64,000 nucleotides of DNA from Acidimicrobiia bacterium (GCA_027494165.1 JAOSJM010000001.1:620001-684000), one strand, 5' to 3'. Counted from the first letter of the stretch, positions 1 to 9,206 are shown. The notes: generated from the sequence alone by a model not told the origin. Translations and numbers: made by a program.

Positions 1-2
1 AC

Positions 3-551
3 CGGCCCTGGACCGAGTGGGCCGTCGCGCTCGTGCTCGCGGTCTGGGCGATCTGGATCCTCGACCCGGTGAGCCGCCTCGGCGACCAGTTCTACCTGGG
101 GAAGCTGTGGGAGTACGAGGGCCCGGGGTTCTGGTTCGGGCTGCCGCTCGGCAGCCAGCTCGGGTTCGCGCTCACCTCCGCCGTGTTGCTCGCGATGCTC
201 TTCGCGCTCGACCGGCACGCTCCCGACGAGCCGGTGGCGAGCCCGCTGCGCCACCCTCACCTGCCCGCCCTGTTGACGTACCACGCCCAGACGTTCCACC
301 TCGCCTTCGTGGCCTTCGCGATCGGTGGCGTGCCCGCCGACACCATCGGAGGCTCCGCGTTCCTCATGTGGATCCCGGCGGCCGTCGTCACCGCGGTGCA
401 CTGGAGCAACCTCCGGGCGTGGGGTGGGGCGACGGCGGCGGCCTCCTCCGAGGCCCGCCCGATCCGGCGACGCGAGGCGCCATCGCCGGAACCGGGTCCG
501 TCGCTCGGCGAGAGCGCCCCCGAACCCCGGCCCCGCCAGCCGGTCCGCTAG
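3..551 (+). CDS. Integral membrane protein, possibly carotenoid-biosynthesis (CruF/DUF422)-like; 5' end cut by window
   Basis: The frame is open from the first bases, so the start lies outside the window and 182 codons are visible. About four hydrophobic segments are seen, near residues 7-22, 45-65, 88-105 and 115-130, followed by a polar Pro/Arg-rich tail. An aromatic stretch reading GPGFWFGLPLGSQLGF resembles the conserved loop of carotenoid 1,2-hydratase-type (CruF/DUF422) membrane proteins. That resemblance is the only functional hint, and a different small membrane family is possible. It converges on the ABC exporter genes with only 26 bp between the stops. Confidence 0.5.
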   Translation, partial: RPWTEWAVALVLAVWAIWILDPVSRLGDQFYLGKLWEYEGPGFWFGLPLGSQLGFALTSAVLLAMLFALDRHAPDEPVASPLRHPHLPALLTYHAQTFHLAFVAFAIGGVPADTIGGSAFLMWIPAAVVTAVHWSNLRAWGGATAAASSEARPIRRREAPSPEPGPSLGESAPEPRPRQPVR

Positions 552-577
552 GTCACCGGTCCCGTGCGGGCTCGGAT

Positions 578-1414
578 TCAGCCGCCGAGCCCCAGCAGCC
601 GCTCCCGGGTCACCACGCGCGCGCCCCGCCAGAGGGCGATCGCGGCGCCGAGCCAGGCGACCCCTCCGATCGCGACGGCGGCGGCCTGGGCCTGGAACAG
701 GGTCCCGCTGGCCACGCCGTAGGCCACGAGGATGAGCGGCAGGCTCACGAGCGCCGAGGCCTGCTGGGCCGCCGCCGCGCTCGAGACCTTGGCGGACACC
801 GCGAGGATCAGCGCCAGCGCCAGCGCGATGAACGGCGGGACGACCCAGCCCATCAGCACCCACCAGTTGGAGGTGGGGAAGAACCAACCGCCGAGCCCGG
901 GGCCGACGATCACGTTCACGACGACGGAGTAGAGGCCGAAGCCGACCGCGGCCGTCAGGTAGCCGGGGACGAGCCCGGCGACGAGCTTGCCGACGTAGAT
1001 GTCGCGCTCGGAGGCCGGGGAGTGGGCGAGGAACTCGCCGCTGCCCCGCTCCCTCTCGCCGACGATGGTGTGGGCACCGATGGCCGACGAGACGGTGAGC
1101 GGGACGATGACGGCCAAGGGGGCGAAGAGGTACACGGCGAGGGCATAGGAGGCCTCGACCTCGGGTGTGTCGCCCCGCACGTTCCGGCGCACCGACTCGG
1201 GCAGCGCGCCGATCACGTTGCCCAGGTTGCCCACGAGCTCGGCGTCCTCGACCGACGACACCGCGTAGAGCAGGAGCGCCGGGAGCACCACGAAGAAGAG
1301 CAGGGCCACGACGGCGAGCGGCAACCAGAAGTCACGGCTCTCGAGGAGCTGTCGCAGGTCCGTCCGCGCGATCGTCCAGGCGGCCGAGCGGCGGCGGGGC
1401 GTACCCGCGGTCAT
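578..1414 (-). CDS. ABC-2 type exporter permease
   Basis: A 278-residue membrane protein. A short cationic N-terminus precedes a segment typical of ABC-2 permeases (WTIARTDLRQLLESRDFW), then about six hydrophobic helices. The sequence GERERGSGEFL after the second helix matches the cytoplasmic loop found in NatB/DrrB-like permeases. The ATG overlaps the stop of the upstream ATPase as ATGA, so the two are translationally coupled and form one transporter at the cytoplasmic membrane. The substrate is not evident; families of this kind export drugs, sodium or lipids. The gene is intact and of usual length. Confidence 0.85.
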   Translation of the reverse strand: MTAGTPRRRSAAWTIARTDLRQLLESRDFWLPLAVVALLFFVVLPALLLYAVSSVEDAELVGNLGNVIGALPESVRRNVRGDTPEVEASYALAVYLFAPLAVIVPLTVSSAIGAHTIVGERERGSGEFLAHSPASERDIYVGKLVAGLVPGYLTAAVGFGLYSVVVNVIVGPGLGGWFFPTSNWWVLMGWVVPPFIALALALILAVSAKVSSAAAAQQASALVSLPLILVAYGVASGTLFQAQAAAVAIGGVAWLGAAIALWRGARVVTRERLLGLGG

Positions 1415-2340
1415 CCCTGCCTCCCGCGGACGGCGAAGTAGAGCTCCTCGAGGCTCGGCGTGCGGGGCTCCACCCGGAGCAGGCGGACGCCGTCGCGGGT
1501 GAGGGCCTCGACGAGGTCGGGGATCCGGGCCGCGCCGACGAGCTCGACCAGGGCGGCCCCGTTGCGACGGTAGCCACGGACGAAGTCGAGGTGCTCGGCC
1601 CGGTCGAGCCCGGAGCGGTCCTCGGCGTCGACGAGCACGGTGGTGGCCGGCCAGAACCGGCGCGTGAGGTCCTCGGGGGTCCCGCTCACCAGGACCGAGC
1701 CCTCGTCCATCACCACGACCTGGTCGGCGAGACCCTCGGCTTCGAGGAGCAGATGGGTGCACATCACCACCGTCTTGCCTCGCTCGGCCATCTCGTCGAT
1801 GAGGCCCAGCACGGCCCGGGCCGACTCGGGGTCGAGGCCCGCGGTGGGCTCGTCGAGCAGGAGCAGGTCGGGGTCGTGCAGCACCGCGCGGGCGAGCGCC
1901 AGGCGGGCGCGCATCCCGGTCGAGTAGCCCCCGACCCGCTGGTCGAGCGCGTGACCGATCCCGAACCGGTCGGCGGCCTCCTCGATGCGGGGGAGCGGGT
2001 CGCCCGGCACGTCGAAGAGGGCCGCCGCGTAGCGCAGGTTGTCCCGACCGTCGAGGCGGTCGTAGAGAGCCGGGCGGGCCGGGACCACCCCGCAGCGTCG
2101 CCGGACCTCCGCCCCGGCGGCGACCGGGTCGAGCCCGAACACCGAGACGGTGCCGGCGTCGGGCTCGAGGGCCCCCGTCACCACGCGCACCGCCGTGGTC
2201 TTGCCGGCGCCGTTGGGCCCGAGCAGGACCGACACGCTGCCCGCCGGGGCGCAGAAGGTGAGGTCGTCGAGGGCCACGACCGATCCGAAGGTGCGGCGCA
2301 CGCCGTCGAGGCGGACCACCGGATCGGACGAAACGGTCAT
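1411..2340 (-). CDS. ABC transporter ATP-binding protein
   Basis: A 309-residue nucleotide-binding subunit. Walker A is LLGPNGAGKTTA (about residue 38), the signature is YSTGMRARLALARA instead of canonical LSGGQ, and Walker B is LLLLDEPTAGLD with the H-loop in CTHLL. A C-terminal domain of ~90 residues follows, as in CcmA/DrrA/NatA-type ATPases. The ATG at 2340 is chosen because a TATCGT box (reverse strand, 2354-2349) sits exactly 8 nt upstream, the spacing of an actinobacterial leaderless promoter, and because no Shine-Dalgarno is visible. It precedes and overlaps the permease gene. Confidence 0.9.
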   Translation of the reverse strand: MTVSSDPVVRLDGVRRTFGSVVALDDLTFCAPAGSVSVLLGPNGAGKTTAVRVVTGALEPDAGTVSVFGLDPVAAGAEVRRRCGVVPARPALYDRLDGRDNLRYAAALFDVPGDPLPRIEEAADRFGIGHALDQRVGGYSTGMRARLALARAVLHDPDLLLLDEPTAGLDPESARAVLGLIDEMAERGKTVVMCTHLLLEAEGLADQVVVMDEGSVLVSGTPEDLTRRFWPATTVLVDAEDRSGLDRAEHLDFVRGYRRNGAALVELVGAARIPDLVEALTRDGVRLLRVEPRTPSLEELYFAVRGRQG

Positions 2341-2348
2341 GGCGGACG

Positions 2349-2354
2349 ACGATA
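2349..2354 (-). promoter_or_regulatory. -10 box (TATCGT) of a leaderless ABC-exporter transcript
   Basis: TATCGT fits the actinobacterial TANNNT -10 pattern and ends 8 nt before the ATG at 2340. This places the transcription start at or next to the start codon. No convincing -35 hexamer is seen. Inference from spacing only. Confidence 0.45.
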
Positions 2355-2525
2355 CGACATCGGGAGCGGTGCGCACGACCACGCCCCTTCCTCGGCGGGG
2401 AGCGGGCCCCGTTGAGGGGTTCACCTCTGCCCGGGCCGCCGTCGCGCGCTCTGGGTGACGAGCTGCCACCTCTTGCGCTCGGCCGGTCGGTGGTGTAGCC
2501 ATGTGTTGACACGGACAGGAGGGCG

Positions 2526-4790
2526 ATGCGGTCGGGGGTCTGGCGACCACGGCCAGGGTCGCGCCGGGCGGAGCCGGGGCGCGGCGGGGGCTCCTGGGCG
2601 TCCTGCGAGGACGGTCTGCGCCGCATCGCGGGTGCCTTCTCCGAGGCCGTGCTCGTCGTCGACCACACCGGGCGGATCGCGTTCGCCAACGACGGGGCCG
2701 GGCAGCTCCTGGGCCTGCCCTCCACCGAGCTGGTCGGGCGGCCCGTCGAGGAGCTCCTCGCGGGCGGGCTCCCGCTTCCCGGCTCCGCTCCGGGCGGGCC
2801 CGGCCCGAACCGCGACGTCGTCATCCGGTGGCCCGACGGTGCGACGCGCGTGGCCGAGGCCGCGGTGACCCTGGACCTGGGCGAGCAGCCGCACCACCTC
2901 GTCGTCCTGAGGGACGTGACCGAGCGCCGGGAGACGGCCGAGGCGCTGGCGCTGCGCGCGACCCGGCAGTCCGCGGTGGCCGCCCTGGGCGAGCGCGCCC
3001 TCTCCGGCCTCTCCCTGCCCGAGCTGCTCGCCGGGTGCGCCGACCAGCTCGGTGACGTCCTGGCCGCCGACTCGTGCGCCGCGCTCGAGCTGGGTGCCGA
3101 CGGGGCCCCACTGGTCCCGCGGGCGGCGATCGGCTGGCCCGGGGAGCTGCTCGACCAGCCCTGCGTGGCCGCCGGGGCGGGGACCCTCGTCGACCGGGTC
3201 CTGTCGTCGTCGGGCAGCTGGATCCTCCACGAGCGCGACGGGTCGGGGACCGGCCTGCCGCCCGCCGTCGACGAGCAGTTCGCCAGCGGGGTCCTGGTCC
3301 CGATCGAGGGACGGTCGCGGCCCTGGGGGCTGCTGGTCGCCCACAGCGCGGCGCCCCGGGCGTTCCGCACCGACGACGTCACGTTCCTCGAGTCGGTCGC
3401 CCACGTGATCGGGCTCGCGGTCGAGCGCACCCGGGCCGAGGACGAGATCCGCCACCGGGCCGCCCACGACCAGCTCACCGGGTTGTCGAACCGTGTCCTC
3501 CTGCTCGACCGCCTCGGCCACGCGCTGGCCCGGGCGGGCCGCAGCGGGTCCTCGCTGGCCGTGCTCTTCGTCGACGTCGACCACCTGAAGGCGGTCAACG
3601 ACCACCTCGGTCACGAGGCCGGCGACCGCCTCCTCCAGGTCCTGGCCGAGCGACTGCAGGGCGCCCTGCGGGCCCAGGACACCGTGGCTCGCCTGGGAGG
3701 CGACGAGTTCGTCGTCGTGTGCGAGGAGGCCGACGGACTCGAGGGGACCCTGGCGCTGGCCTCGAGGCTTCGCGAGGCGATCCGCGAGCGGGTCGCCGTC
3801 CCGGGCGGGGAGGTCGTCGTCTCCGCGAGCATCGGGCTGGCCCTGTGGGACGGCATCGACAGCGCCACGCCCGAGTCCCTCGTCCGCGACGCCGACCTCG
3901 CCATGTACCAGGCCAAGGCCCTGGGACGCGACCGGATCGAGGTGTTCGACCCGTCGATGCGCTCGCGCGCCCTCGAGCGCCACGAGACCGAGGACGCGCT
4001 GCGTCGCGCCCTGCGCGAGGGGCAGCTCCGGCTCGTCTACCAGCCCGTGGTCGACCTGGCGACCGGGGTGGCCGTCGGGCTCCAGTCCCGGCTCCGTTGG
4101 GAGCGACCCGGCGGCCCGTGGGTCGACCCGACCGAGCTGCTCCCGGTGGCGGAGGAGAGCGGCCTGGCCCTGCCGATGGGGCTCTGGGCGATCGAGGAGG
4201 CCCGCAGCTCGTCGCGGGCGTGGGGGTCCCCGGATCGGCGGGTCTGGGTGTCGGTCAGGCTCTCCGCGGGCCAGCTCCACCACCCGGACCTCGTGGACCG
4301 GCTCGGGGAGGTGGTGGACCGGACGGGCCCCGACGCCGCCCGCCTCGCCGTCGAGGTCACGGAGGACGCGGTCGTCGGGAACGGGAGCTCCCGGGTCCTG
4401 GGAGCGTTGAAGGCGCTCGGGGTCGGGATCCTCGTCGAGGACCTCGCGGTCGGCTACTCGTCGCTGATGCACCTCAAGCGGCTGCCCATCGACGCGGTCA
4501 AGCTGGATCGCTCCTTCGTGGCGGACCTCGCCTCCGAGGGCGCGGACCCGGCCTTCCTCGACGCCGTGTTCCACGCCACGCGGGCCCTGGGCGTCCCGGT
4601 CGCGGCCGAGGGGGTCGAGACGGCTACGGAGCTCGCCGAGCTGACCCGGTTGGGCTGCGACCTGGTCCTCGGGGACCTGCTCGCCGGCCCGGTCCGAGCC
4701 GAGGAGGTGGCGGCGCTGCTCGGGCGCGACCTGCGACCCGGGCCGGCGGGAGGGGTCGGTCGACCCGGGTCCGCTATCGTCCGACCGTGA
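2526..4790 (+). CDS. PAS-GAF-GGDEF-EAL protein; active-looking cyclase, degenerate EAL
   Basis: A 754-residue soluble c-di-GMP signalling protein. An N-terminal PAS domain (about 40-140) is followed by a GAF-like domain (150-305), a GGDEF domain (310-475) and an EAL domain (490-745). The active site is a full GGDEF (about 391-395), and the RxxD inhibitory site is present exactly five residues upstream (RAQD). In the EAL domain the signature EAL is replaced by QSR (GLQSRLRW) and the metal-binding DD by ED (VEDLAVGYSSL), so phosphodiesterase activity is doubtful and the domain may only bind c-di-GMP. The start is fixed by AGGAGGG at 2517-2523. No transmembrane segment is evident. Confidence 0.9.
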   Translation: MRSGVWRPRPGSRRAEPGRGGGSWASCEDGLRRIAGAFSEAVLVVDHTGRIAFANDGAGQLLGLPSTELVGRPVEELLAGGLPLPGSAPGGPGPNRDVVIRWPDGATRVAEAAVTLDLGEQPHHLVVLRDVTERRETAEALALRATRQSAVAALGERALSGLSLPELLAGCADQLGDVLAADSCAALELGADGAPLVPRAAIGWPGELLDQPCVAAGAGTLVDRVLSSSGSWILHERDGSGTGLPPAVDEQFASGVLVPIEGRSRPWGLLVAHSAAPRAFRTDDVTFLESVAHVIGLAVERTRAEDEIRHRAAHDQLTGLSNRVLLLDRLGHALARAGRSGSSLAVLFVDVDHLKAVNDHLGHEAGDRLLQVLAERLQGALRAQDTVARLGGDEFVVVCEEADGLEGTLALASRLREAIRERVAVPGGEVVVSASIGLALWDGIDSATPESLVRDADLAMYQAKALGRDRIEVFDPSMRSRALERHETEDALRRALREGQLRLVYQPVVDLATGVAVGLQSRLRWERPGGPWVDPTELLPVAEESGLALPMGLWAIEEARSSSRAWGSPDRRVWVSVRLSAGQLHHPDLVDRLGEVVDRTGPDAARLAVEVTEDAVVGNGSSRVLGALKALGVGILVEDLAVGYSSLMHLKRLPIDAVKLDRSFVADLASEGADPAFLDAVFHATRALGVPVAAEGVETATELAELTRLGCDLVLGDLLAGPVRAEEVAALLGRDLRPGPAGGVGRPGSAIVRP
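4775..4780 (+). promoter_or_regulatory. Putative -10 box (TATCGT) for the hydrolase/murF/ddl unit
   Basis: TATCGT lies inside the last codons of the GGDEF-EAL gene. A transcript starting about 7 nt downstream would carry a GGAGGAG ribosome site (from 4800) before the ATG at 4816. No -35 was recognised. Confidence 0.35.
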
Positions 4791-4815
4791 CCGACACCCG
4801 GAGGAGCGCTCGTCG

Positions 4816-5545
4816 ATGCTGAAGGCGTTCGCCGGGGGCGTGGCCCTCGGGGAGCGCTGGGGCGACGGGCCACCGCGGGTCCTGGGGCTCCACGGCTGGG
4901 GCCGCGCTCGGGCCGACCTCGCTCCCGCGCTCCGGGAGCTCGACGCCGTGGCGATCGACCTGCCCGGGTTCGGGAGCACCCCGCCCCCCGGAACCGTGGG
5001 GCGCCCGCGAGTACGCGTCGCACCTCCTGCCGGTGCTCGACGAGCTCGAGGCGCCCGTCGTGCTCGTCGGCCACTCCTTCGGGGGCCGGGTGGCGGTGTG
5101 CCTCGCGGCGACCGCGGGTGGTCGGGTGGGAGCGCTCGTGCTGGCCGGTGTGCCGCTGGTCCGGCGCGACGGGGGCCCCCGCCGCCCACCGCTCGGCTAC
5201 CGAGCGGTGCGGGCGCTGCGGCGTCTGGGCCTCGTGGGCGAGGAGCGCCTCGAGCGGGCCCGGCGGCGCCACGGCTCCGCCGACTACCTCAGGGCGCAGG
5301 GCGTGATGCGGGCCGTGCTCGTGAGGGTCGTGGGGGAGTCGTACGAGACCGAGCTCGCCGCCCTCACCTGCCCGGTCGAGCTCGTGTGGGGCGAGCACGA
5401 CCACGAGGTCCCGGTGGGGGTGGCCGAGCGGGCCCGGGCGCACCTGCGCGACGGACGCCTCACCGTGGTCCCCGGGGCCGGCCACGACGTCGTCCTCGAG
5501 GCACCCGACGTGGTGCGAGGCCTGGTGGAGGCCCACCTCAGGTGA
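4816..5545 (+). pseudogene. Alpha/beta hydrolase, broken by one frameshift (probable sequence error)
   Basis: The N-terminal part (LGLHGWGRARADL..., with the HGW oxyanion-hole region) is read in one frame to the run of six C at 4984-4989. The rest continues in the next frame with the nucleophile elbow GHSFGG, the acid region WGEHDHEVP and the final His in GAGHDV. Dropping one C restores one ~242-residue protein, normal for the family. The substrate is unknown. The stop overlaps the GTG of the MurF-like gene (GTGA), so it heads a unit with the cell-wall genes. Upstream, a GTG at 4787 opens an 11-codon frame overlapping this start, probably chance. Confidence 0.75.
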
Positions 5546-7068
5546 CGGCCACCGAGGGGGTCGTCCTCGCGCTGGCCCTGGGCTCGGTCGGCGTGAGCGG
5601 GGCGCGCTGGTTGCGGGTCGCCCAGCGGGAGCACTACCTCCCCGGGTCGGTGGCCCGGTTCCAGCTCCTCTGGATGATCCGCCGCCCCGAGAACGCCGTG
5701 CTGTGGGTGGTGGGGCTCGGGTCGGCGGTGTCGGCCGGCTGGGCCGTCGTCGCCGGGGCCGCCGCCGCGGTCCTGAACGCCCTCCTGCCCCTGGGGCTCT
5801 CACCCCGGGGCCGGACGTCCCGGCTGCGTTGGACCTGGCGGCTCCGGAGGCTCGCCGTCGCCTCCGGCGCCCTGCTGGGGGCCTGGCTCGGCCTGGGCGG
5901 GTGGGTGTTCGGCCTCGTCGCGGCGGCCGTGCTCGCGACTCCGTTCGTCGCCGTGCTCGTGGACCTGGCGACCCTCGTCACGGTCCCGCTCGAGCGGCGG
6001 CTCCAGCGTCCGTTCCTGACCCGGGCCCGGCGACGGCTGGCCGAGGTCGCCCCCGTCGTGGTCGCGATCACCGGCTCGTACGGCAAGACGAGCACGAAGG
6101 AGCACGCCGCGACCCTGCTGGGTGCCCGCTTCGCGGTGCTGGCCAGCCCGGCGAGCTTCAACAACGCCATGGGCCTGGCCCGCACCGTCAACGAGCACCT
6201 GGTGGACGGCACCGAGGTGCTGGTGGCCGAGATGGGCGCGTACGGCCCGGGCGAGATCGAGGCGATGCGCTCCTGGCTGGGGCCGCGGGTGGGCGTGATC
6301 ACGGCCATCGGTCCGGTCCACCTGGAGCGGTTCGGCTCGCTGGAGGCCACCCTGGCGGCCAAGGCCGAGATCCTGCGGGGCGTCGAGGTCGCGGTGCTCA
6401 ACGTCGACGACCCGCGGCTGCTCGCCCTCGCCGGCGGGCTCGGACCCGGGATCCGGGTGGTCGCCTGCTCGGCGACGGACCGCGGGGCCGACGTATGGGT
6501 CGACGGTTCCGGGGAGCAAACCGAGGTGCGGGTCGGTGGCGAGCCGGTGGGCTCGGTGCCGCCCGAGGCCGGCGACGCCACCAACGTGGCCTGCGCGATC
6601 GGGGTGGCCGTCGCCCTGGGGCTGGGCCCCGACGACCTGCGGCGCGGCCTCGGCGGCCTGCGCCGCGCCGGGCACCGCCGCGAGGCCGTCCGTGGAGCAG
6701 CTGGCGCCGTCGTGATCGACGACACCTACAACGCCAACCCGGCCGGGGCCGCGGCGGCGCTCGCGCTCCTCCGGGAGGTCGACGGCGACGGCCGGCGGGT
6801 CGTGGTGACTCCCGGGATGGTGGAGATGGGTCGGGCGCAGCGCAGCGCCAACGAGCGCTTCGCCCAGGAGGCCGCGGCGGTCGCCGACGAGGTGGTCGTG
6901 GTGGGGCGCACCAACCGGGCGGCCCTGCGGGCCGGAGCGGCTCGGGGGACGGCCCGGGTGAGCGAGGTCGCGACCCGGGAGGGCGCGGTCGAGCTGCTGC
7001 GCGACCGGGGCGTGGGCCCGGGTGACGTGGTGCTGTTCGAGAACGACCTGCCCGACCACTACCCCTGA
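5542..7068 (+). CDS. MurF-like Mur ligase with N-terminal membrane domain
   Basis: A 508-residue protein. The first ~150 residues hold about four hydrophobic helices where a soluble MurF would carry its UDP-substrate-binding domain. From about 170 a Mur-ligase core follows: ATP loop ITGSYGKTSTKEH, NNAMGLARTVNEHL, the EMGAYGPGEIEAM segment and DDTYNANPAG, all matching MurF landmarks. MurF adds D-Ala-D-Ala to UDP-MurNAc-tripeptide, and a D-Ala-D-Ala ligase is the next gene, which supports that role. The membrane domain suggests a lipid-linked or membrane-held substrate, so MurT-like or other Mur-family functions are not excluded. The GTG start is coupled to the upstream stop. Confidence 0.8.
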   Translation: MTATEGVVLALALGSVGVSGARWLRVAQREHYLPGSVARFQLLWMIRRPENAVLWVVGLGSAVSAGWAVVAGAAAAVLNALLPLGLSPRGRTSRLRWTWRLRRLAVASGALLGAWLGLGGWVFGLVAAAVLATPFVAVLVDLATLVTVPLERRLQRPFLTRARRRLAEVAPVVVAITGSYGKTSTKEHAATLLGARFAVLASPASFNNAMGLARTVNEHLVDGTEVLVAEMGAYGPGEIEAMRSWLGPRVGVITAIGPVHLERFGSLEATLAAKAEILRGVEVAVLNVDDPRLLALAGGLGPGIRVVACSATDRGADVWVDGSGEQTEVRVGGEPVGSVPPEAGDATNVACAIGVAVALGLGPDDLRRGLGGLRRAGHRREAVRGAAGAVVIDDTYNANPAGAAAALALLREVDGDGRRVVVTPGMVEMGRAQRSANERFAQEAAAVADEVVVVGRTNRAALRAGAARGTARVSEVATREGAVELLRDRGVGPGDVVLFENDLPDHYP

Positions 7069-7250
7069 GCGCTCCCGCGGGCGGGCCGGGCCGGCCGTCC
7101 CGACCCCCGGGGCGTTCCCCCGGCCGTCCGCATCGCCAGGCGGGGAGGTCCCGGCGGTACCCTGCCCGGCGTCGCTCCGGCGGGGCGAGGGCCGGGGGCC
7201 GAGCGGGTCGCGGCACCGGGGACGGACGAGACGGTACGAGACGAGGAGTG

Positions 7251-8339
7251 ATGGGCATCCCGTGCGTGGTGTTCGGCGGGCCGTCGCCGGAGCACGACAT
7301 CAGCATCCTGACGGGGCTCCAGGCCGCCCGGGCCCTGGTGGACACCGGGGTCGACTGCCTGGCCCTCCACTGGTCGAAGACGGGGGAGTGGCACGCCGTC
7401 GACCCGCGTGCGGAGGCCGCCGACTTCCTCGAGGGGGTGCCCCGAAAGGCGAGGCCGGTCTCCCTCCACGCCGTGCCCGGCGGCGGCTTCGTCGAGCGGA
7501 AGCGGCGCCTCGACGTCTCGGTCGTCGTGAACTGCTGCCACGGCGGGCCGGGGGAGGACGGCACCCTCCGGGCCGCGCTGGACCTCGCGGGGCTGGCCGC
7601 CACCGGTCCCGGGGTCGCCGGGGCGCAGCTCGCCATGGACAAGCTCGCCTTCGGCGCGCTCGCGGCGTACCTGGGCCTGCGCACGCTGCCGCGGGTGCTG
7701 GTGGCCGACGGAGCCGATCCACCGCCGTTCCCGGCCCCGATGGTGATCAAGCCCCGGTTCGGCGGGTCGTCGATCGGCGTCGAGGTGGTCGAGGACCTCG
7801 ACACCGCGCTGACGCTCGCCCGCACGTCGCCCCACTACCGGGACGGCGCGGTGGTGGAGCCCTACCTGGTCGGGAGCCGCGACCTGAACGTGGCCGTGCG
7901 GACCTGGCCCGAGCTGGCGCTCTCGGCGATCGAGGAGCCCGCTCGCGACGCCGCCGCCGCGGTGTACACGTACGCGAAGAAGTACGTCGAGGGCGGCGGC
8001 CTGGAGCGGTCGGCCCGGACGGTCCCGGCCGAGATCCCCGAGGCGGTCGAGGCGGCGATCCGCCGCGACGCCGAGACGGTGGCCCGCGCGGCGGGCGTCC
8101 GTTCGGTGGCCCGCCTCGACTTCCTCCTCGCCGGTGACGACCTGTACGTCAACGAGGTGAACTCGATCCCCGGTGCCCTGGCCCACTACCTGTGGGTCGA
8201 CCCGCCGGCGACCCTCGCCCAGCTCGTGGCGTCGATGATCGAGGAGGCCGAGGCCGGCGGGCCCCGCCGCTTCGTCACCGCGGGCGCCGACGGCGTCGCC
8301 CTCCGGGCGGCGGGGTCGATCGCGGGCAAGCTGCTCTGA
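7251..8339 (+). CDS. ddl: D-alanine--D-alanine ligase
   Basis: A 362-residue ATP-grasp enzyme that joins two D-Ala for peptidoglycan precursors. The N-terminal motif FGGPSPEHDISILTG is the Ddl variant of FGG-S-EH-S. ATP-grasp parts are MVIKPRFGGSSIGV, and the metal and glycine-rich end is VARLDFLL...VNEVNSIPG. Length is normal. A GTG directly precedes the ATG; ATG is preferred, with a GAGGAG sequence very close upstream. It follows the MurF-like gene after 182 bp, so both D-Ala-D-Ala production and its attachment are encoded together. Confidence 0.92.
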   Translation: MGIPCVVFGGPSPEHDISILTGLQAARALVDTGVDCLALHWSKTGEWHAVDPRAEAADFLEGVPRKARPVSLHAVPGGGFVERKRRLDVSVVVNCCHGGPGEDGTLRAALDLAGLAATGPGVAGAQLAMDKLAFGALAAYLGLRTLPRVLVADGADPPPFPAPMVIKPRFGGSSIGVEVVEDLDTALTLARTSPHYRDGAVVEPYLVGSRDLNVAVRTWPELALSAIEEPARDAAAAVYTYAKKYVEGGGLERSARTVPAEIPEAVEAAIRRDAETVARAAGVRSVARLDFLLAGDDLYVNEVNSIPGALAHYLWVDPPATLAQLVASMIEEAEAGGPRRFVTAGADGVALRAAGSIAGKLL

Positions 8340-8432
8340 CGCCGAGGATCACCGGCGGCTCGCGTCGGGCGGACCGCATCCGCAGGGGCCGCCCGGTGGT
8401 GCCCGGGGAGGCTCACTCGGGCCGGGCCGGGG

Positions 8433-9206
8433 CTAGCGCCACCTCCACTCGGGCGGGCGCTTCTCGAAGAAGGCCTCCCGGGCCTCGGCCGAGTCCTCGA
8501 AGCCCATGAGCCGCCGGGTGTAGTCCTGCTCGGTCCGGTACGCCTCGCGGAAGGGCATCGACTCGACCCGGTTCATCGACTCCTTGGCCAGCCGGAGCGC
8601 GATCGGGCTCTTCTCGGCCAGGGTGCCGGCCAGCTCTCGTGCTGCGGGGAGCAGCTCGGGGAGGGGGAGGACGGCACGGACGGCTCCGAGCCGGTGGAGC
8701 TCGGTGGCCGGGACGACCTCACCGGTGAAGAACATCTCGCGGGCCTTGTACCGCCCGACGAGGAGCGAGAGGTGGGCGCTGGCCCCCAGCAACCCCACGT
8801 TGATCTCGGTGGTCCCGAACGAGGCGTTCTCGGAGGCGAGGAGGATGTCGCAGCAGGCCGCGAACGCGAGCCCGGCGCCGAGAGCGGGACCGTTCACGGC
8901 GGCGACGACCGGGACGGCGCAGTCGGCGATGGCCCACATCGCCTCGCGCGCGACCCGGCCGGGGTCGGTGATCATCGTCGGCGGGGGGTCGGCGGGCCGA
9001 CCGACCGTCTTGAGGTCGACCCCCGCGATGAAGGCCCGGGCGCCCGTGGCGGTGAAGATGGCGGCACGCACGTCACGCCGCTCGTCGAACGACCGGAACG
9101 CCTCCGTGAGCTCGAGCATCGACCCGGTGTCGATGGCGTTCACCGGGGGCCGGTCGAAGGTGACGGTGGCGACGTGGTCGGAGACGTCGACGCTGATGGT
9201 GCCCAC
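8433..9206 (-). CDS. Enoyl-CoA hydratase/isomerase family protein
   Basis: A 257-residue crotonase-fold enzyme acting on CoA thioesters. Recognisable parts: DRPPVNAIDTGSM near the N-terminus, AFIAGVDLKTVG (oxyanion hole 1), AAVNGPALGAGLAFAACCDI (oxyanion hole 2) and SFGTTEINVGLLGA. The first catalytic Glu of classical hydratases is not obvious in the NVGLLGASAHL segment, so isomerase or another crotonase activity is possible. GTG at 9206 is chosen because TACGGT (reverse strand 9219-9214) ends exactly 7 nt upstream, a leaderless arrangement; GTG at 9215 is the alternative. Transcribed away from tRNA-Cys. Confidence 0.82.
   Translation of the reverse strand: MGTISVDVSDHVATVTFDRPPVNAIDTGSMLELTEAFRSFDERRDVRAAIFTATGARAFIAGVDLKTVGRPADPPPTMITDPGRVAREAMWAIADCAVPVVAAVNGPALGAGLAFAACCDILLASENASFGTTEINVGLLGASAHLSLLVGRYKAREMFFTGEVVPATELHRLGAVRAVLPLPELLPAARELAGTLAEKSPIALRLAKESMNRVESMPFREAYRTEQDYTRRLMGFEDSAEAREAFFEKRPPEWRWR

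Noticed and set aside
578..3598. Very long minus-strand frames (here, and at 18722-22354 and 22730-26128)
   Set aside because: Only short parts carry family motifs; the rest is low-complexity Arg/Pro/Gly/Ser sequence expected from stop-poor GC-rich DNA opposite real genes.
4787..4822. Eleven-codon leader ORF before the alpha/beta hydrolase
   Set aside because: It overlaps the end of the upstream gene, has no ribosome site of its own, and lacks conserved features; probably chance.
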